Part shown: positions 45,987 through 58,346 of the stretch, in pieces | Numbering within the stretch: position 1 is the first letter of the stretch | Layout of the letters: each line of letters opens with the position of its first letter | NCBI RefSeq assembly: GCF_006547145.1 | Contig: NZ_CP041244.1 | Span: forward strand, 248,001-312,000 | From: Actinomadura sp. WMMA1423 | Lineage (GTDB): Bacteria; Actinomycetota; Actinomycetes; Streptosporangiales; Streptosporangiaceae | Length of the DNA: 64,000 bases | Direction of reading: 5' to 3' | Program-made: the position numbers and the translations under genes | Notes under the pieces: generated by a model | Told to the model about the DNA's origin: nothing | Databases searched by the model: none | Seen by the model: only the letters and a program-made list of their open reading frames with translations

Positions 45987-47240
45987 GTGATCAACGAGGC
46001 GCTCGGACGGCGGGCCGGCGGAGCGGAGCGGACGCCCCGCCGCATGGTGTGGCTGCTGGCCGCGGCCTACGGCCTGACCATCGCCAACCTGTACTACTGC
46101 CAGCCACTGCTGCTGCAGATGGCCCACTCCTACGCCGCGGACTCGGCGGTCGGGTACCTGCCCACCGCGGGGCAGCTCGGCTACGCGCTGGCGCTGCCTC
46201 TGGTGGTGCCGCTCGGCGACATCGTCCGCCGCCGCCCCCTCGTCTGCCTGCTGCTCCTGGTCGACGCGGCGGCCCTCGCGGCGACCGCCGCCGCTCCCAC
46301 CGCCGGGGCGCTGCTCGCCGCGGGCGCGGTGATCGGCCTGGCGAGCGCGAGCGTGGTCAACATCCTCGTGCCCTACGCGGCCACCGCCGCCGCCGGCCAC
46401 GAGCGCGGCCGGGTGGTCGCGACGATGCTCGGCGGCGGGCTGGTGGGCATCCTGCTGTCGCGCGCGGTCGCCGGGCTCACCGCCGCGTACTTCGGCTGGC
46501 GCGTCCTGTACCTGGCGTCCGCCGCGATGACGCTGCTGCTCGCCGCCGTGCTGGCGCGCGCCATGGCTCCGTCCGCCGCGGAGGTGCCGATCGGCTACGG
46601 CGCGCAGCTGCGGGCGACCGCCCGCCTGGCGGCGCGCGAGCCGCTGCTGAGAGGCCGGTCGCTGATCGGCGCCTGCGTGTTCGGGGCGTTCGGGGTCTTC
46701 TGGACGACCGTGGCGTTCCTGCTGGCCGATCCGCCCTACCGCTACGGCGAAGCGGAGATCGGCCTGTTCACGCTGGTCGGCGCCGCGGGAGCCCTCGCGG
46801 CCAGGGTCGCGGGGCGGGCCGCGGACCGGGGCCGCCAGAGCGCCTGGACCGGCGGGCTGCTCATCCTGGGGGTCGCTTCGTTCGGCGCGGTGGCACTCGG
46901 AGACCGGAGCCTGGCATGGCTCGTCGCGGGGCTCCTGGTGATGGACGTCGCGGTCCACGGCACCCATCTGCTGAACATGAGCGTGGTCTACGGGCTCGTC
47001 GACGGGGCCCGCTCACGGATCGCCTCGGTGTACATGACCTTTTACACCCTCGGGGGCGTGGCGGGCTCCGCCGCGGGCGCGGGCGCCTACCGGTCCGGCG
47101 GATGGACGGCGGTGTCGGCGACCGGGGCGGCGTTCATGGCCGCGGGCCTCGCCGCCTGGGCTCGCGAACAGCACAGGGCGGCCAAGGAGCCACGGCCGGG
47201 TCGAGGCCATGAAGGGCGGGCGTTCGGCGAGACCCGGTAG
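45987..47240 (+). CDS. MFS transporter (YnfM-like)
   Basis: 417 residues, 12 helices. Features: LTIANLYYCQPLLLQMA in helix 1, PLGDIVRRRPLVC between helices 2 and 3, and a central break after helix 6. The NLYYxQPLL motif recurs in a group of putative drug or arabinose exporters. It is divergent from the MocR gene and probably regulated by it. Confidence 0.86.
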   Translation: MINEALGRRAGGAERTPRRMVWLLAAAYGLTIANLYYCQPLLLQMAHSYAADSAVGYLPTAGQLGYALALPLVVPLGDIVRRRPLVCLLLLVDAAALAATAAAPTAGALLAAGAVIGLASASVVNILVPYAATAAAGHERGRVVATMLGGGLVGILLSRAVAGLTAAYFGWRVLYLASAAMTLLLAAVLARAMAPSAAEVPIGYGAQLRATARLAAREPLLRGRSLIGACVFGAFGVFWTTVAFLLADPPYRYGEAEIGLFTLVGAAGALAARVAGRAADRGRQSAWTGGLLILGVASFGAVALGDRSLAWLVAGLLVMDVAVHGTHLLNMSVVYGLVDGARSRIASVYMTFYTLGGVAGSAAGAGAYRSGGWTAVSATGAAFMAAGLAAWAREQHRAAKEPRPGRGHEGRAFGETR

Positions 47241-47314
47241 GCGACCGGGCGGGACGGTCGACTTCGCGGCCGTCCCGCCGGGCCGTCGCCTCCACCGGCG
47301 CCCTGCCGGAACCC

Positions 47315-48856
47315 TCAGGCAGCGCCGGCGTCAGGAGCGCCGAACCACTCGGAGAGCGCCTGCCGCAGCGCGGGCGCGGCGGTGGCGGCGGGCTCGTCCG
47401 CGGGCGCGGCCCAGGCGACGCGGGCGTCCGGCCGGATCAGCAGGACGCCGGCCGCCGGCTGGTCGGTCTTGGCGGCGCGGATGTCGACGCGGTGCCGCCA
47501 GTCCCGGGCCGCCTCGCGCAGGTCGGGCCGTTCGGCGAGGTCGAGCAGGACGGGCCGGGCGGCGTGCATGAGCTCGGCGACGCTGGTGACGCCCCGGTCG
47601 GTGTGCAGGGTGAGGTCGGGTGCGAAGGTCCCGGCCAAGGGGTGCGAGGCCGCGCCGGGCATCGGGTAGCGGATGTCGGTGCCGGCGAGAAGCGCTCCCA
47701 TGCGGCGCAGCGGCTGCTCGTCGGTGAGCAGTTCCTGGAAGAGCTCCCGGAGCGCCTCGGCCGCGGGGTCGTTGCCGCGCCGCAGCGCCACCTGGGCGCG
47801 GGTGTGCATCAGGGTGCGGGCCCCGGCGAGGTGGCGTTCACGGTGGTAGGTGTCCAGCAGGCCGGGCGGCGCCCAGCCGTGGACGGCGGCGGCCAGCTTC
47901 CAGGCCAGGTCGACCGCGTCCAGCATCCCGGCGCTGATCGCCACGCCGGTCGCGGGGAAAAGGTGCGCCGCGTCCCCGGCCAGCAGGATCCGGCCGTGGC
48001 GGTAGCGCTCGGCCTGCCGGGCCTGGAAGGTGAACCGCGACAGCCGGAGCGCCTCACGCACCGGCAGGACCGCGCCGAGCACGCGGCGGATGCTGCCCTG
48101 GAGTTCGGCGACCGTCATCGGTACGTCGTCGTCGTACTCGGTGCCCTCGTCCTCGGTGGTGTAGACGGAGACGGTCTTGGAGCCCGGGGACGAGCCGAGC
48201 CCGAACAGACCGCGGCCGGTCTGGGTGAACCCCGCACGGATCCTCCCGAAGCCCGGGACGTCGAGGTCGCCGTCGCCCGACACGGCCACCGTGTCCGGAA
48301 GCGTCACCTGCGCCAGCCGGTTGACCTCCGGATAGGTGGTGCCGGGAAAGGCGATGCCGGCCAGTTCGCGGACGCGGCTGCGCCCTCCGTCGCACCCGAC
48401 CAGGTAGCGGGCGCTCACCTGGTGGAGTCCGTCCGGGCCGTCCACCTGCGCCGTCACCGCGGCATCGTCCTGGCTCACCCCGACCACCTGGTTTCCGAGG
48501 CGGATCTCGGCGCCGAGTTCGAGGGCGCGCTCCTCGAGCAGCCGTTCCAGCCGCTGCTGCGGCAGGGGAAGGGCGTGCATGGGGGGATCCGGCAGGCGGG
48601 TGAAGTCCAGATGCACCCCGCCGAAGGGGAACCGGGGCGCTGGGACGGGATCGGTGCAGGCCGCCTCGAAGCGTTCCAGCAGGCCCCGGTAGCGCAGCAG
48701 CTCCAGGATCTGCCCGCCCAGTCCCCCGGCCTTCGGGACCTCGCGGCGCCGCGGCCGGCGCTCCAGCACCAGCGGCCGCGCGCCGGCCGCCCTCAGCTCC
48801 CCGGCCAGCATCAGGCCGGCCGGACCGGCGCCCACGACGATCACATCGGCGTCCAT
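47315..48856 (-). CDS. Class A FAD-dependent aromatic monooxygenase
   Basis: 513 residues from MDADVIVVGAG, chosen for the GGGAG site 5 bases upstream. Motifs: GAGPAG at residues 9-14, DG motif [15 protein letters not shown], and [32 protein letters not shown]. It is PheA/TfdB- and RdmE-like, with a C-terminal thioredoxin-like domain (LIRPDARVAW). These enzymes hydroxylate phenols or polyketides. It lacks the Rox-specific segments and has no RAE upstream, so it is not called a rifamycin hydroxylase. Confidence 0.86.
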   Translation of the reverse strand: MDADVIVVGAGPAGLMLAGELRAAGARPLVLERRPRRREVPKAGGLGGQILELLRYRGLLERFEAACTDPVPAPRFPFGGVHLDFTRLPDPPMHALPLPQQRLERLLEERALELGAEIRLGNQVVGVSQDDAAVTAQVDGPDGLHQVSARYLVGCDGGRSRVRELAGIAFPGTTYPEVNRLAQVTLPDTVAVSGDGDLDVPGFGRIRAGFTQTGRGLFGLGSSPGSKTVSVYTTEDEGTEYDDDVPMTVAELQGSIRRVLGAVLPVREALRLSRFTFQARQAERYRHGRILLAGDAAHLFPATGVAISAGMLDAVDLAWKLAAAVHGWAPPGLLDTYHRERHLAGARTLMHTRAQVALRRGNDPAAEALRELFQELLTDEQPLRRMGALLAGTDIRYPMPGAASHPLAGTFAPDLTLHTDRGVTSVAELMHAARPVLLDLAERPDLREAARDWRHRVDIRAAKTDQPAAGVLLIRPDARVAWAAPADEPAATAAPALRQALSEWFGAPDAGAA

Positions 48857-49033
48857 GCACTCTCCCTCGCTCGAACTGCACACGTGCCGTGCCGGCGGCG
48901 GGACGCCGGCAGGCCTCGGACCGCGGCCACCATGCGGACCGCGTTGGAACTGAAAGGGCGGACACGGCCACGCCGGCAGCGCGGAGGTGTTCCGAGCGGG
49001 TTCGCCGGTCGGGCCCTCAGGGACCGGCGACCG

Positions 49034-50053
49034 CTACGTCCGGGACGCGGCGGGCCGCTCGCCGGTCGCGGTGCCGCCGGCAGGCCGTTCGGCGGGTGAG
49101 CGGCGGAAGGTGCGGCGGTAGGTGTCGGGCGGGACGCCGACCGTGCGGTTGAAATGCCGCCGCAGAGTCGTGCCGGTGCCCATCCCGGTGGCCGCGGCGA
49201 TCGCCTCGACGCTGTCGTCGGTGGTCTCCAGCAGTTCCTGGGCGCGGCGGATCCGCTGCGTCAACAGCCACTGCAGCGGAGTGGTGCCGGTCACCGACCT
49301 GAAGCGGCGGCCCAGGTTGCGCGGGCTCATCGAGGCCTGGCGGGCCAGGTCCCCGACGGTCAGCGGACGGTCCAGCCGGTCGATCGCCCAGGGGAGCAGA
49401 TCGGCGAGCGGATGGTCCTCCCGCGCGGGCACCGGGGAGGCGACGAACTGGGCCTGGCCGCCGGCCCGGTGCGGCGGGACGACCAGGCGGCGCGCCACCG
49501 CGTTCGCGACCGCCGAGCCGCGGTCGAGGCGGACCAGGTGCAGGCACAGGTCCATCGCGGCGGCCTTGCCGGCGGAGGTGAGCACGGTGCCGTTGTCCAC
49601 GTAGAGGACGTCCGGATCGACCTCCACCCGGGGGTAGCGCGCGGCCAGGGCCGCGGTGTGCGCCCAGTGCGTGGTCGCGCGCCGCCCGTCCAGCAGGCCG
49701 GCGGCGGCCAGCACGAACGCGCCCGTGCAGAGGGAGGCCACACGCGCGCCCGCCCGGTGGGCCGCGCGCACCGCGTCGACGAGGTCGGCCGGCGGATCGG
49801 TGTCGACGTCGGCCCACCCCGGGACGATGACGGTGTCGGCGCTCGCCAGCCGGTCGAGCCCGTGCTCGGGCTCCAGCCGGAAGCCGCCCGCCCGCACGGT
49901 GCCCGGCCCGCAGCCGAGGACGCGGTACCAGGGCCCTGCCACGTCGGCCGGCGCGGAGCCGAACACCTCGAAGGCCACCGACAGCTCGAAGTGCAGCATC
50001 CCGTCGGTGACGGCGACCGCGATCGTCCTCATGTCCGAAATTGTATGAACCAT
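49034..50053 (-). CDS. GlxA-type regulator (DJ-1/PfpI domain plus AraC helix-turn-helix)
   Basis: About 339 residues from MVHTISDMRT, with MRTIAVAV at 50032 as alternative start. The N-terminal DJ-1/PfpI-like domain shows MLHFELSVAFEVFG and VASLCTGAFVLAAAGLLDGR. The C-terminus has two AraC helices: LTVGDLARQASMSPRNLGRRFR and SVEAIAAATGMGTGTTLRRHF. Such regulators control amine or choline-type catabolism, but no such gene is adjacent. Divergent from the gene at 50146 by 92 bases. Confidence 0.88.
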   Translation of the reverse strand: MVHTISDMRTIAVAVTDGMLHFELSVAFEVFGSAPADVAGPWYRVLGCGPGTVRAGGFRLEPEHGLDRLASADTVIVPGWADVDTDPPADLVDAVRAAHRAGARVASLCTGAFVLAAAGLLDGRRATTHWAHTAALAARYPRVEVDPDVLYVDNGTVLTSAGKAAAMDLCLHLVRLDRGSAVANAVARRLVVPPHRAGGQAQFVASPVPAREDHPLADLLPWAIDRLDRPLTVGDLARQASMSPRNLGRRFRSVTGTTPLQWLLTQRIRRAQELLETTDDSVEAIAAATGMGTGTTLRRHFNRTVGVPPDTYRRTFRRSPAERPAGGTATGERPAASRT

Positions 50054-50145
50054 GGCGTTCCGGACGCTCGTGCGGGGCGCTCTCGCCCGCCAGGATCCTT
50101 CCCATGGTCCGGGCGAGGGCGCCGGGATGGACGGTGGGAGAGACG

Positions 50146-51177
50146 ATGGGATCGGGTCAGGCGGTCGCGGTGTTCGGCGCGTACGGGCACACCGGGCGGT
50201 TCGTGGTGGCGGAGTTGCGGGACCGCGGGTTCGTCCCGGTCCTGTCCGGCCGCGACGCCGGGAAGCTGGAGGCACTGGCGGAGTCCTTTCCGGGGCTGGA
50301 GGTCCGGCCCGCGTCGGCCGGGGATCCGGCGTCGCTCGACCGCGCGCTGGCCTGCGCGGCGGCGGTCGTCAACTGCGCGGGGCCGTTCGCCGCGACGGGC
50401 GCCCCGGTGATCGGGGCGGCGCTGCGCGCCGGCATCCCGTACGTGGACGTGGCGGCCGAGATCGAGGCCAACGCCGACACGTTCGCGCGCTTCGCCGAGC
50501 GGGCCCGCAAGACCGGGACCGTGGTCGTGCCCGCGATGGCCTTCTTCGGCGGCCTCGGCGACCTGCTGGCCACCGCGGCGATGGGGAACTGGGACGCCGC
50601 CGACGAGGTGCACGTCGCCTACGGGCTGAGCGGCTGGCATCCCACCACCGGTACGCGGGCCTCGGGCGCGGTCTCCTACGAGCGGCGGGACGGCCGGAGG
50701 GTCCGCTTCACCGGCGGGAAGCTGGATTACCACGACGACACCCTTCCCTCCGTGAAGTGGGCGTTTCCCGAGCCGATGGGCGTCCGTTCCGTCATCGGGG
50801 AGTTCAGCATGGCCGACGTCGTCACGATCCCCAGCCACCTGGCGGTCCCCGAAGTGCGCTCCTACATGACGGTCGAGGCGGTCGAGGAGTTGTCGGCTCC
50901 GGGCACCCCGGCGCCCGCGGCGGCCGACGAGCGCGGACGCTCCGGCCAGACGTTCGTGGTCGACGTCGTCGTGCGCTCCGGCGGCGAGGAGCGGCGCGCC
51001 ACCGCGAGCGGCCGGGACATCTACGCCGTCAGCGCGCCGCTCGCGGTGGAGGCGGTGGACCGCGTCCTCACCGGCCGGACCCGGGCGACCGGCGTCGCCT
51101 CCGCCGGGGAGGTGTTCGACTCCGTCGACTTCCTGCGCGCGCTGTCCGCGCATCTCACGTTCGAACTGCGCCGGTGA
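50146..51177 (+). CDS. Saccharopine-dehydrogenase-like NAD(P)-binding protein
   Basis: 343 residues from MGSGQAVAVF, with GGGAG 5 bases before the ATG. N-terminal Rossmann start VFGAYGHTGRFVVAELRD and RDAGKLEALAESFP, then VVNCAGPFAATGAPVIGAALRAGIPYVDVAAE, typical of the trans-acting enoyl reductase / saccharopine dehydrogenase superfamily. The substrate is unknown. It converges on the rpoB paralogue and is divergent from the GlxA-type regulator, its probable controller. Confidence 0.82.
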   Translation: MGSGQAVAVFGAYGHTGRFVVAELRDRGFVPVLSGRDAGKLEALAESFPGLEVRPASAGDPASLDRALACAAAVVNCAGPFAATGAPVIGAALRAGIPYVDVAAEIEANADTFARFAERARKTGTVVVPAMAFFGGLGDLLATAAMGNWDAADEVHVAYGLSGWHPTTGTRASGAVSYERRDGRRVRFTGGKLDYHDDTLPSVKWAFPEPMGVRSVIGEFSMADVVTIPSHLAVPEVRSYMTVEAVEELSAPGTPAPAAADERGRSGQTFVVDVVVRSGGEERRATASGRDIYAVSAPLAVEAVDRVLTGRTRATGVASAGEVFDSVDFLRALSAHLTFELRR

Positions 51178-51195
51178 CCCGGCACCGCCGGGCCG

Positions 51196-51247
51196 GCCCG
51201 GTCCGGGCGGACACCCCCGTCCGGGGAGGCGTCCGCCCGGACCGGGC
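51196..51247. terminator. Long hairpin between convergent genes, after the rpoB paralogue
   Basis: CCCGGTCCGGGCGGAC (51197-51212) pairs perfectly with GTCCGCCCGGACCGGG (51231-51246); one more pair extends it to 51196/51247. It lies 10 bases past the rpoB stop and 19 bases past the opposing gene. This supports rpoB being the last gene of its transcript, with no rpoC following. Confidence 0.65.
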
Positions 51248-51256
51248 GGCCGCTCG

Positions 51257-54742
<3,486 letters not shown>

Positions 54743-54845
54743 CAGGGGTCCTTCCGAGGGCTCGCGGCGGACTGACGGCGCGCACGCCGGACGACATCAC
54801 GGCCACTGCGGAAGAGGGGACGTCGAGGCGAGCGCGGAAGGGGCA

Positions 54846-54875
54846 GCATAAAGCAATGTGGATAGAGCTGTCCAC
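54846..54875 (-). promoter_or_regulatory. Candidate promoter and palindrome upstream of the rpoB paralogue
   Basis: Minus strand: TGGACA (54869-54874), 17 bases, TTATGC (54846-54851). The -35 lies inside an 18-bp imperfect palindrome, GTGGATAGAGCTGTCCAC (54858-54875, 7 of 9 pairs). The leader would be about 100 bases. The 310-base gap 54743-55052 is clearly more A+T-rich here and holds no gene; no RAE-like repeat was seen. Confidence 0.4.
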
Positions 54876-55052
54876 TCATACTTAAATCGTCAACCTCGAT
54901 CCCGCAGCCAGGATGACACGCTCGCATCGCCCCCGTCAACCCGAGCCCCCGGAAATGGCCCGAGAAGAATCATTTGCCCATGTACGCGGGCGCGAGCGCG
55001 CCCGTCCCGCGGACCGGCCGCCCTCTGCGTCAGGACCGGTCCGCGGGACGGG

Positions 55053-55475
55053 TCACAAGCCCGCCCCACGGCGGTCACGGCTCGGCGCGGGACGGGCCGA
55101 GCGCGCGAGGCCGGGGATCAGGATCGCCGCGACGACCAGATGCATCGCCGCCAGGACGGCCATGGAGGCTCCGTCGGCGGCGCCGGCGAGCGGCCCGAGC
55201 ATCGACAGGACGAGAGCGGTCGCGGCGACGGCGGTCCACACGCGTCCCGGACGGGAGGTCGTCCGTTCCAGCGCCGCGAGCAGGCCCCATGCGGCCAGCC
55301 CCGCGATCAGGGTGGCGGCGACGACCGTGCCGGCGCCGATCCGCCGGACCTCCCCGCCCGTCTCGGCCGACAGGTCGAGCCCGGCCACCGGGCCGGCCGC
55401 CACCCAGAGCGCGAGCGCGGCGGCCGCCGCTCCCGCGACGGTGAGCGCCCGCCGTGCGGTGTCGCCTCCGGTCAT
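55053..55475 (-). CDS. DUF6069-like four-helix membrane protein
   Basis: 140 residues from MTGGDTARRAL with an AGAGG site 3 bases upstream. Four hydrophobic helices: LTVAGAAAAALALWVAAG, VVAATLIAGLAAWGLLAAL, VWTAVAATALVLSMLGPLAG and AVLAAMHLVVAAILIPGL, the layout of DUF6069 proteins. Function unknown. Same strand as the rpoB paralogue but 310 bases upstream, so probably a separate transcript. Confidence 0.75.
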   Translation of the reverse strand: MTGGDTARRALTVAGAAAAALALWVAAGPVAGLDLSAETGGEVRRIGAGTVVAATLIAGLAAWGLLAALERTTSRPGRVWTAVAATALVLSMLGPLAGAADGASMAVLAAMHLVVAAILIPGLARSARPAPSRDRRGAGL

Positions 55476-55636
55476 GTGCCTCTCCCTTCGTTGCGGCTGG
55501 TGCACGTCCGGAAGCGTGGCCGCCGGGGCGGTCTCCGCGCATCGGCCGCGCGGCGGGGTCCGCTCCGCCCCCGGTTCGGGCGGGCACCTACTTTGGTCGG
55601 TGTCGGCGGCGCGACCTCGCGGTTAGCCTCGGTGCG

Positions 55637-56809
55637 GTGAACGAGACGTTCGACCGCCCGGAGCTCGACGCGCGGCGCATGCTGCGCGGTGCGGCGGTGC
55701 TCGCCGCGGTGGCGGGAGCCCTGACCGCGCTGACGGTCTGGAGCCGTGTCAGCACGCAGGGGGCGGGCGCCGTCCTGGGCCTCGAGATCGCGGTCGCCCT
55801 GGCGAGCTGGCTGCTGGCGCCGCTGCTGGTGTGGCGTCCGGTCGGCGCCGCCCTGGCGCTGACCGCGCTCGCGGCCCTGTCCCCCACCGCCACTCCGGCG
55901 GCCAGCATGGGCGTGCTGCACGTCGCGCAGCGGCGCCCGTTCCGGCAGGCGGCGATGGTCGGCGCGGCGGGCGTCGCCGCGCACGTCGTGCAGGGGCTGT
56001 GGCAGCCGAACCGGGGGATCTCCTTCAGCTGGTGGCTGCTGCTCATCGCCGCCGGCTACGGGGCGCTGATCGGGTGGGGCGCGCTGGCGCGGGCGCGCAG
56101 GGAGCTGCTGGACTCGCTGCGCGAGCGGGCCCGCCGGGCGGAGGCCGAGCAGGGCCGCCGGGTGGCCGAGGCCCGCATGGCCGAGCGGACCCGGATCGCC
56201 CGGGAGATGCACGACGTGCTCGCCCACCGGCTGTCGCTGCTGGCGACCTACGCGGGCGCGCTGGAGTACCGGCCGGACGCCCCGCCGGAGAAGCTGTCGC
56301 AGGCGGCGGGGGTGATCCGCACCGGGGTGCACCAGGCGCTCGACGAGCTGCGCGAGGTGATCCTGCTGCTGCGCGCCGAGGACTCGGGCGAGGACGCCGG
56401 CGCGGAGGACCGGCCCCAGCCCGTCCTGGAGGACGTGCCCCGGCTGGTGGAGGAGTCCCGCGACGCGGGCGGGCAGGTGGAGCTGCGGGACGAGACGGTC
56501 GGCGCGTCCGCGCTTCCGGCGGCGGCGGGGCGGGCCGCGTACCGGGTCGTGCAGGAGGGGCTGACCAACGCCCGCAAGCACGCGGGGGGACGTCCCGTCC
56601 GGGTGGTGCTGGAGGGGCGGCCGGGATCGCGCCTCGTGGTCGACATCCGCAACCCGCTGCCCGAGGACGGCGCGGCGCCGCTCGCCCCCGGCAGCGGCAC
56701 GGGCCTGGTGGGGCTGACCGAGCGCGTCCGGCTGGCCGGCGGGCGGCTCGACCACCAGGCCGCGGAGGGCGAGTTCCGGCTGCGCGCCTGGCTACCATGG
56801 CCCGCGTGA
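55637..56809 (+). CDS. NarL-type sensor histidine kinase
   Basis: 390 residues from GTG at 55637. The N-terminal 145 residues form four or five helices with no large outer domain, so it senses in or near the membrane. HisKA_3 phosphoacceptor H192 lies in IAREMHDVLAHRLS. The ATPase part has AYRVVQEGLTNARKHAGG and GSGTGLVGLTERV. It is coupled to the response regulator (overlap). Confidence 0.9.
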   Translation: MNETFDRPELDARRMLRGAAVLAAVAGALTALTVWSRVSTQGAGAVLGLEIAVALASWLLAPLLVWRPVGAALALTALAALSPTATPAASMGVLHVAQRRPFRQAAMVGAAGVAAHVVQGLWQPNRGISFSWWLLLIAAGYGALIGWGALARARRELLDSLRERARRAEAEQGRRVAEARMAERTRIAREMHDVLAHRLSLLATYAGALEYRPDAPPEKLSQAAGVIRTGVHQALDELREVILLLRAEDSGEDAGAEDRPQPVLEDVPRLVEESRDAGGQVELRDETVGASALPAAAGRAAYRVVQEGLTNARKHAGGRPVRVVLEGRPGSRLVVDIRNPLPEDGAAPLAPGSGTGLVGLTERVRLAGGRLDHQAAEGEFRLRAWLPWPA

Positions 56810-57459
56810 CCCGCCCCCTGCGCGTCCTGATCGTGGACGACGACGCACTCGTGCGCGCCGGGCTGTCGATGATGCTGGACGGGACGGGCGGCATCACCGT
56901 GGCCGGAGAGGCGGCCGACGGCGACGAGGTGCCCGCGGCCGCCGACGCGCACGCCCCCGACGTCGTGCTGATGGACCTGCGGATGCCGCGCGTGGACGGC
57001 ATCACCGCGACCCGGAGGCTGCGCGCCCGGCCGAACCCTCCGGAGGTCATCGTGCTGACGACCTTCGACTCCGACGAGGACATCCTGAACGCGCTGCGCG
57101 CGGGCGCCAGCGGGTTCCTGCTGAAGGACACCCCGCCGGACCGGATCGTCCATGCCGTCCGCCAGGTCGCCGACGGCGACCCGATCCTGTCGCCGCGCGT
57201 CGCCCGCCGCCTCATGGACCGCGCGGCGGTGGAGGCCGGCGCCTACCAGCGCGCCCGCGAGGCGCTCGCCCGGCTGAGCCCCCGCGAGAACGAGGTGGTG
57301 CTGGCGGTCGCCCGGGGGCGCTCCAACGCCGACATCGCCGCCGAGCTGTTCATGAGCGTGGCCACGGTCAAGGCGCACGTCTCCAGCGTCCTGACCAAGC
57401 TCGACCTGGACAACCGCACCCAGATCGCGCTGCTGGCCCACGACGCGGGCCTCGCCTGA
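56797..57459 (+). CDS. NarL/LuxR-type response regulator
   Basis: 220 residues from ATG at 56797; a GTG at 56806 that overlaps the kinase stop is an equally good start. Receiver domain with acidic pocket DDD at 14-16, phospho-acceptor D60 in VVLMDLRMP and conserved Lys in FLLKDTPP. C-terminal LuxR helix: LSPRENEVVLAVARGRSNAD, then ATVKAHVSSVLTKL. It acts with the preceding kinase. Targets unknown; no transporter pair follows, as it does in many NarL systems. Confidence 0.9.
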   Translation: MARVTRPLRVLIVDDDALVRAGLSMMLDGTGGITVAGEAADGDEVPAAADAHAPDVVLMDLRMPRVDGITATRRLRARPNPPEVIVLTTFDSDEDILNALRAGASGFLLKDTPPDRIVHAVRQVADGDPILSPRVARRLMDRAAVEAGAYQRAREALARLSPRENEVVLAVARGRSNADIAAELFMSVATVKAHVSSVLTKLDLDNRTQIALLAHDAGLA

Positions 57460-57503
57460 CGCCCTTCCCCCTCCCCTTGCGCCCCGCCGTACCACGTGCC
57501 AAT

Positions 57504-57523
57504 CTTGGAACGATCATTCCAAG
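57504..57523. promoter_or_regulatory. TetR operator, perfect 7-base arms
   Basis: CTTGGAA (57504-57510), 6 bases, TTCCAAG (57517-57523). The TTGGAAC-N-TTCCAA type is common for AcrR-like regulators. It ends 3 bases before the ATG of the TetR gene, so it covers the promoter or start site. Confidence 0.7.
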
Positions 57524-57526
57524 TTA

Positions 57527-58147
57527 ATGGAGGTGCGGGCGTTGCCCGACGTCAGGCATTTCGACCCCGACGCCGTCCTGGACCAGGCGGTGCGGCTGTT
57601 CTGGCGGCGCGGCGCGGCCGCGACGGGGATCGCCGAGGTGGTCTCCGAGACCGGGATCAGCCGTTCCAGCCTGTACGGGACGTTCGGCGGCAAGCGGGAG
57701 CTCTACCTGGCGGCGCTGCGCCGCTACGTCGACCGGCACTCGCGTCCGGTGTTCGACCGGCTCGCCGCCGACGGGCGGGGCCTACCGGGGATCGCCGCGT
57801 TCTTCGACGGGCTCGTCACCGCACGTTGCTCCGGTGAGCACGCGCGCTGGGGCTGCATGGTGTCCAACGCCCACGCGGCGCAGGAGGCGGGCGACGCCGA
57901 CGAACGCGAGGTGCTGGACGCCCACCACGAGGCCCTCTGCGCCGCCCTGCGCGCCGCCCTCCTCGCCGCACGCGACCGCGGGCAGCTGCGCGGCGACCTG
58001 GACCTGCCCTCCACCGCGCGGATGCTGGCACTGCTCGCCTACGGCGTGAACGTGCGCTCACGCGCCGGCGCCGACCCCGGCGAGCTGTCGGCGGCGGTCG
58101 ACGCCGCGCTCCGCCCCCTCTCACCCGCTCCCCCTTCGCCCCGCTGA
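57527..58147 (+). CDS. TetR/AcrR-family regulator
   Basis: 206 residues. Helix-turn-helix: VLDQAVRLFWRRGAAATGIAEVVSETGISRSSLYGTFGGKRELY, then a TetR_C_16-like ligand domain with GCMVSNAHAAQEAGDAD. The ATG at 57527 abuts the operator. A TTG at 57542 with GGAGG 7 bases upstream is a plausible alternative start and would remove five residues. It probably controls itself, and perhaps once controlled the gene whose end follows in the same frame. Confidence 0.9.
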   Translation: MEVRALPDVRHFDPDAVLDQAVRLFWRRGAAATGIAEVVSETGISRSSLYGTFGGKRELYLAALRRYVDRHSRPVFDRLAADGRGLPGIAAFFDGLVTARCSGEHARWGCMVSNAHAAQEAGDADEREVLDAHHEALCAALRAALLAARDRGQLRGDLDLPSTARMLALLAYGVNVRSRAGADPGELSAAVDAALRPLSPAPPSPR

Positions 58148-58342
58148 GGAGACGTCGAGCGGCGCGGCCGGGTGGACGACGCGGAGGTCGAGGCGTTCCT
58201 GGCCGCCGGCCACACCCGCCGCCACGTCCTGGACGTCGTCCTCGGCGTCGGTATGAAGACCCTGTCCAACTACACCAACCACATCGCCCACACACCGCTC
58301 GACCCGGCCTGGAAGGAGCAGGAGTGGGCGGCCCCCTCCTGA
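58148..58342 (+). pseudogene. C-terminal remnant of an AhpD/CMD-family protein
   Basis: Open frame of 64 codons directly after the TetR stop and in the same frame: VDDAEVEAFLAAGHTRRHVL, DVVLGVGMKTLSNYTNHIAH and TPLDPAWKEQEW. This is the C-terminal part of carboxymuconolactone decarboxylase / AhpD-like alkylhydroperoxidase proteins. The CxxC active-site half is missing. TetR regulators next to such a gene are common, so the partner probably suffered a 5' deletion. A GTG at 58172 could start a 56-residue peptide. Confidence 0.65.
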
Positions 58343-58346
58343 CCCC

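Noticed and set aside
47315..48856. Second flavin monooxygenase as another rifamycin hydroxylase
   Set aside because: It shares only general class A motifs; Rox-specific segments and an upstream RAE are missing.
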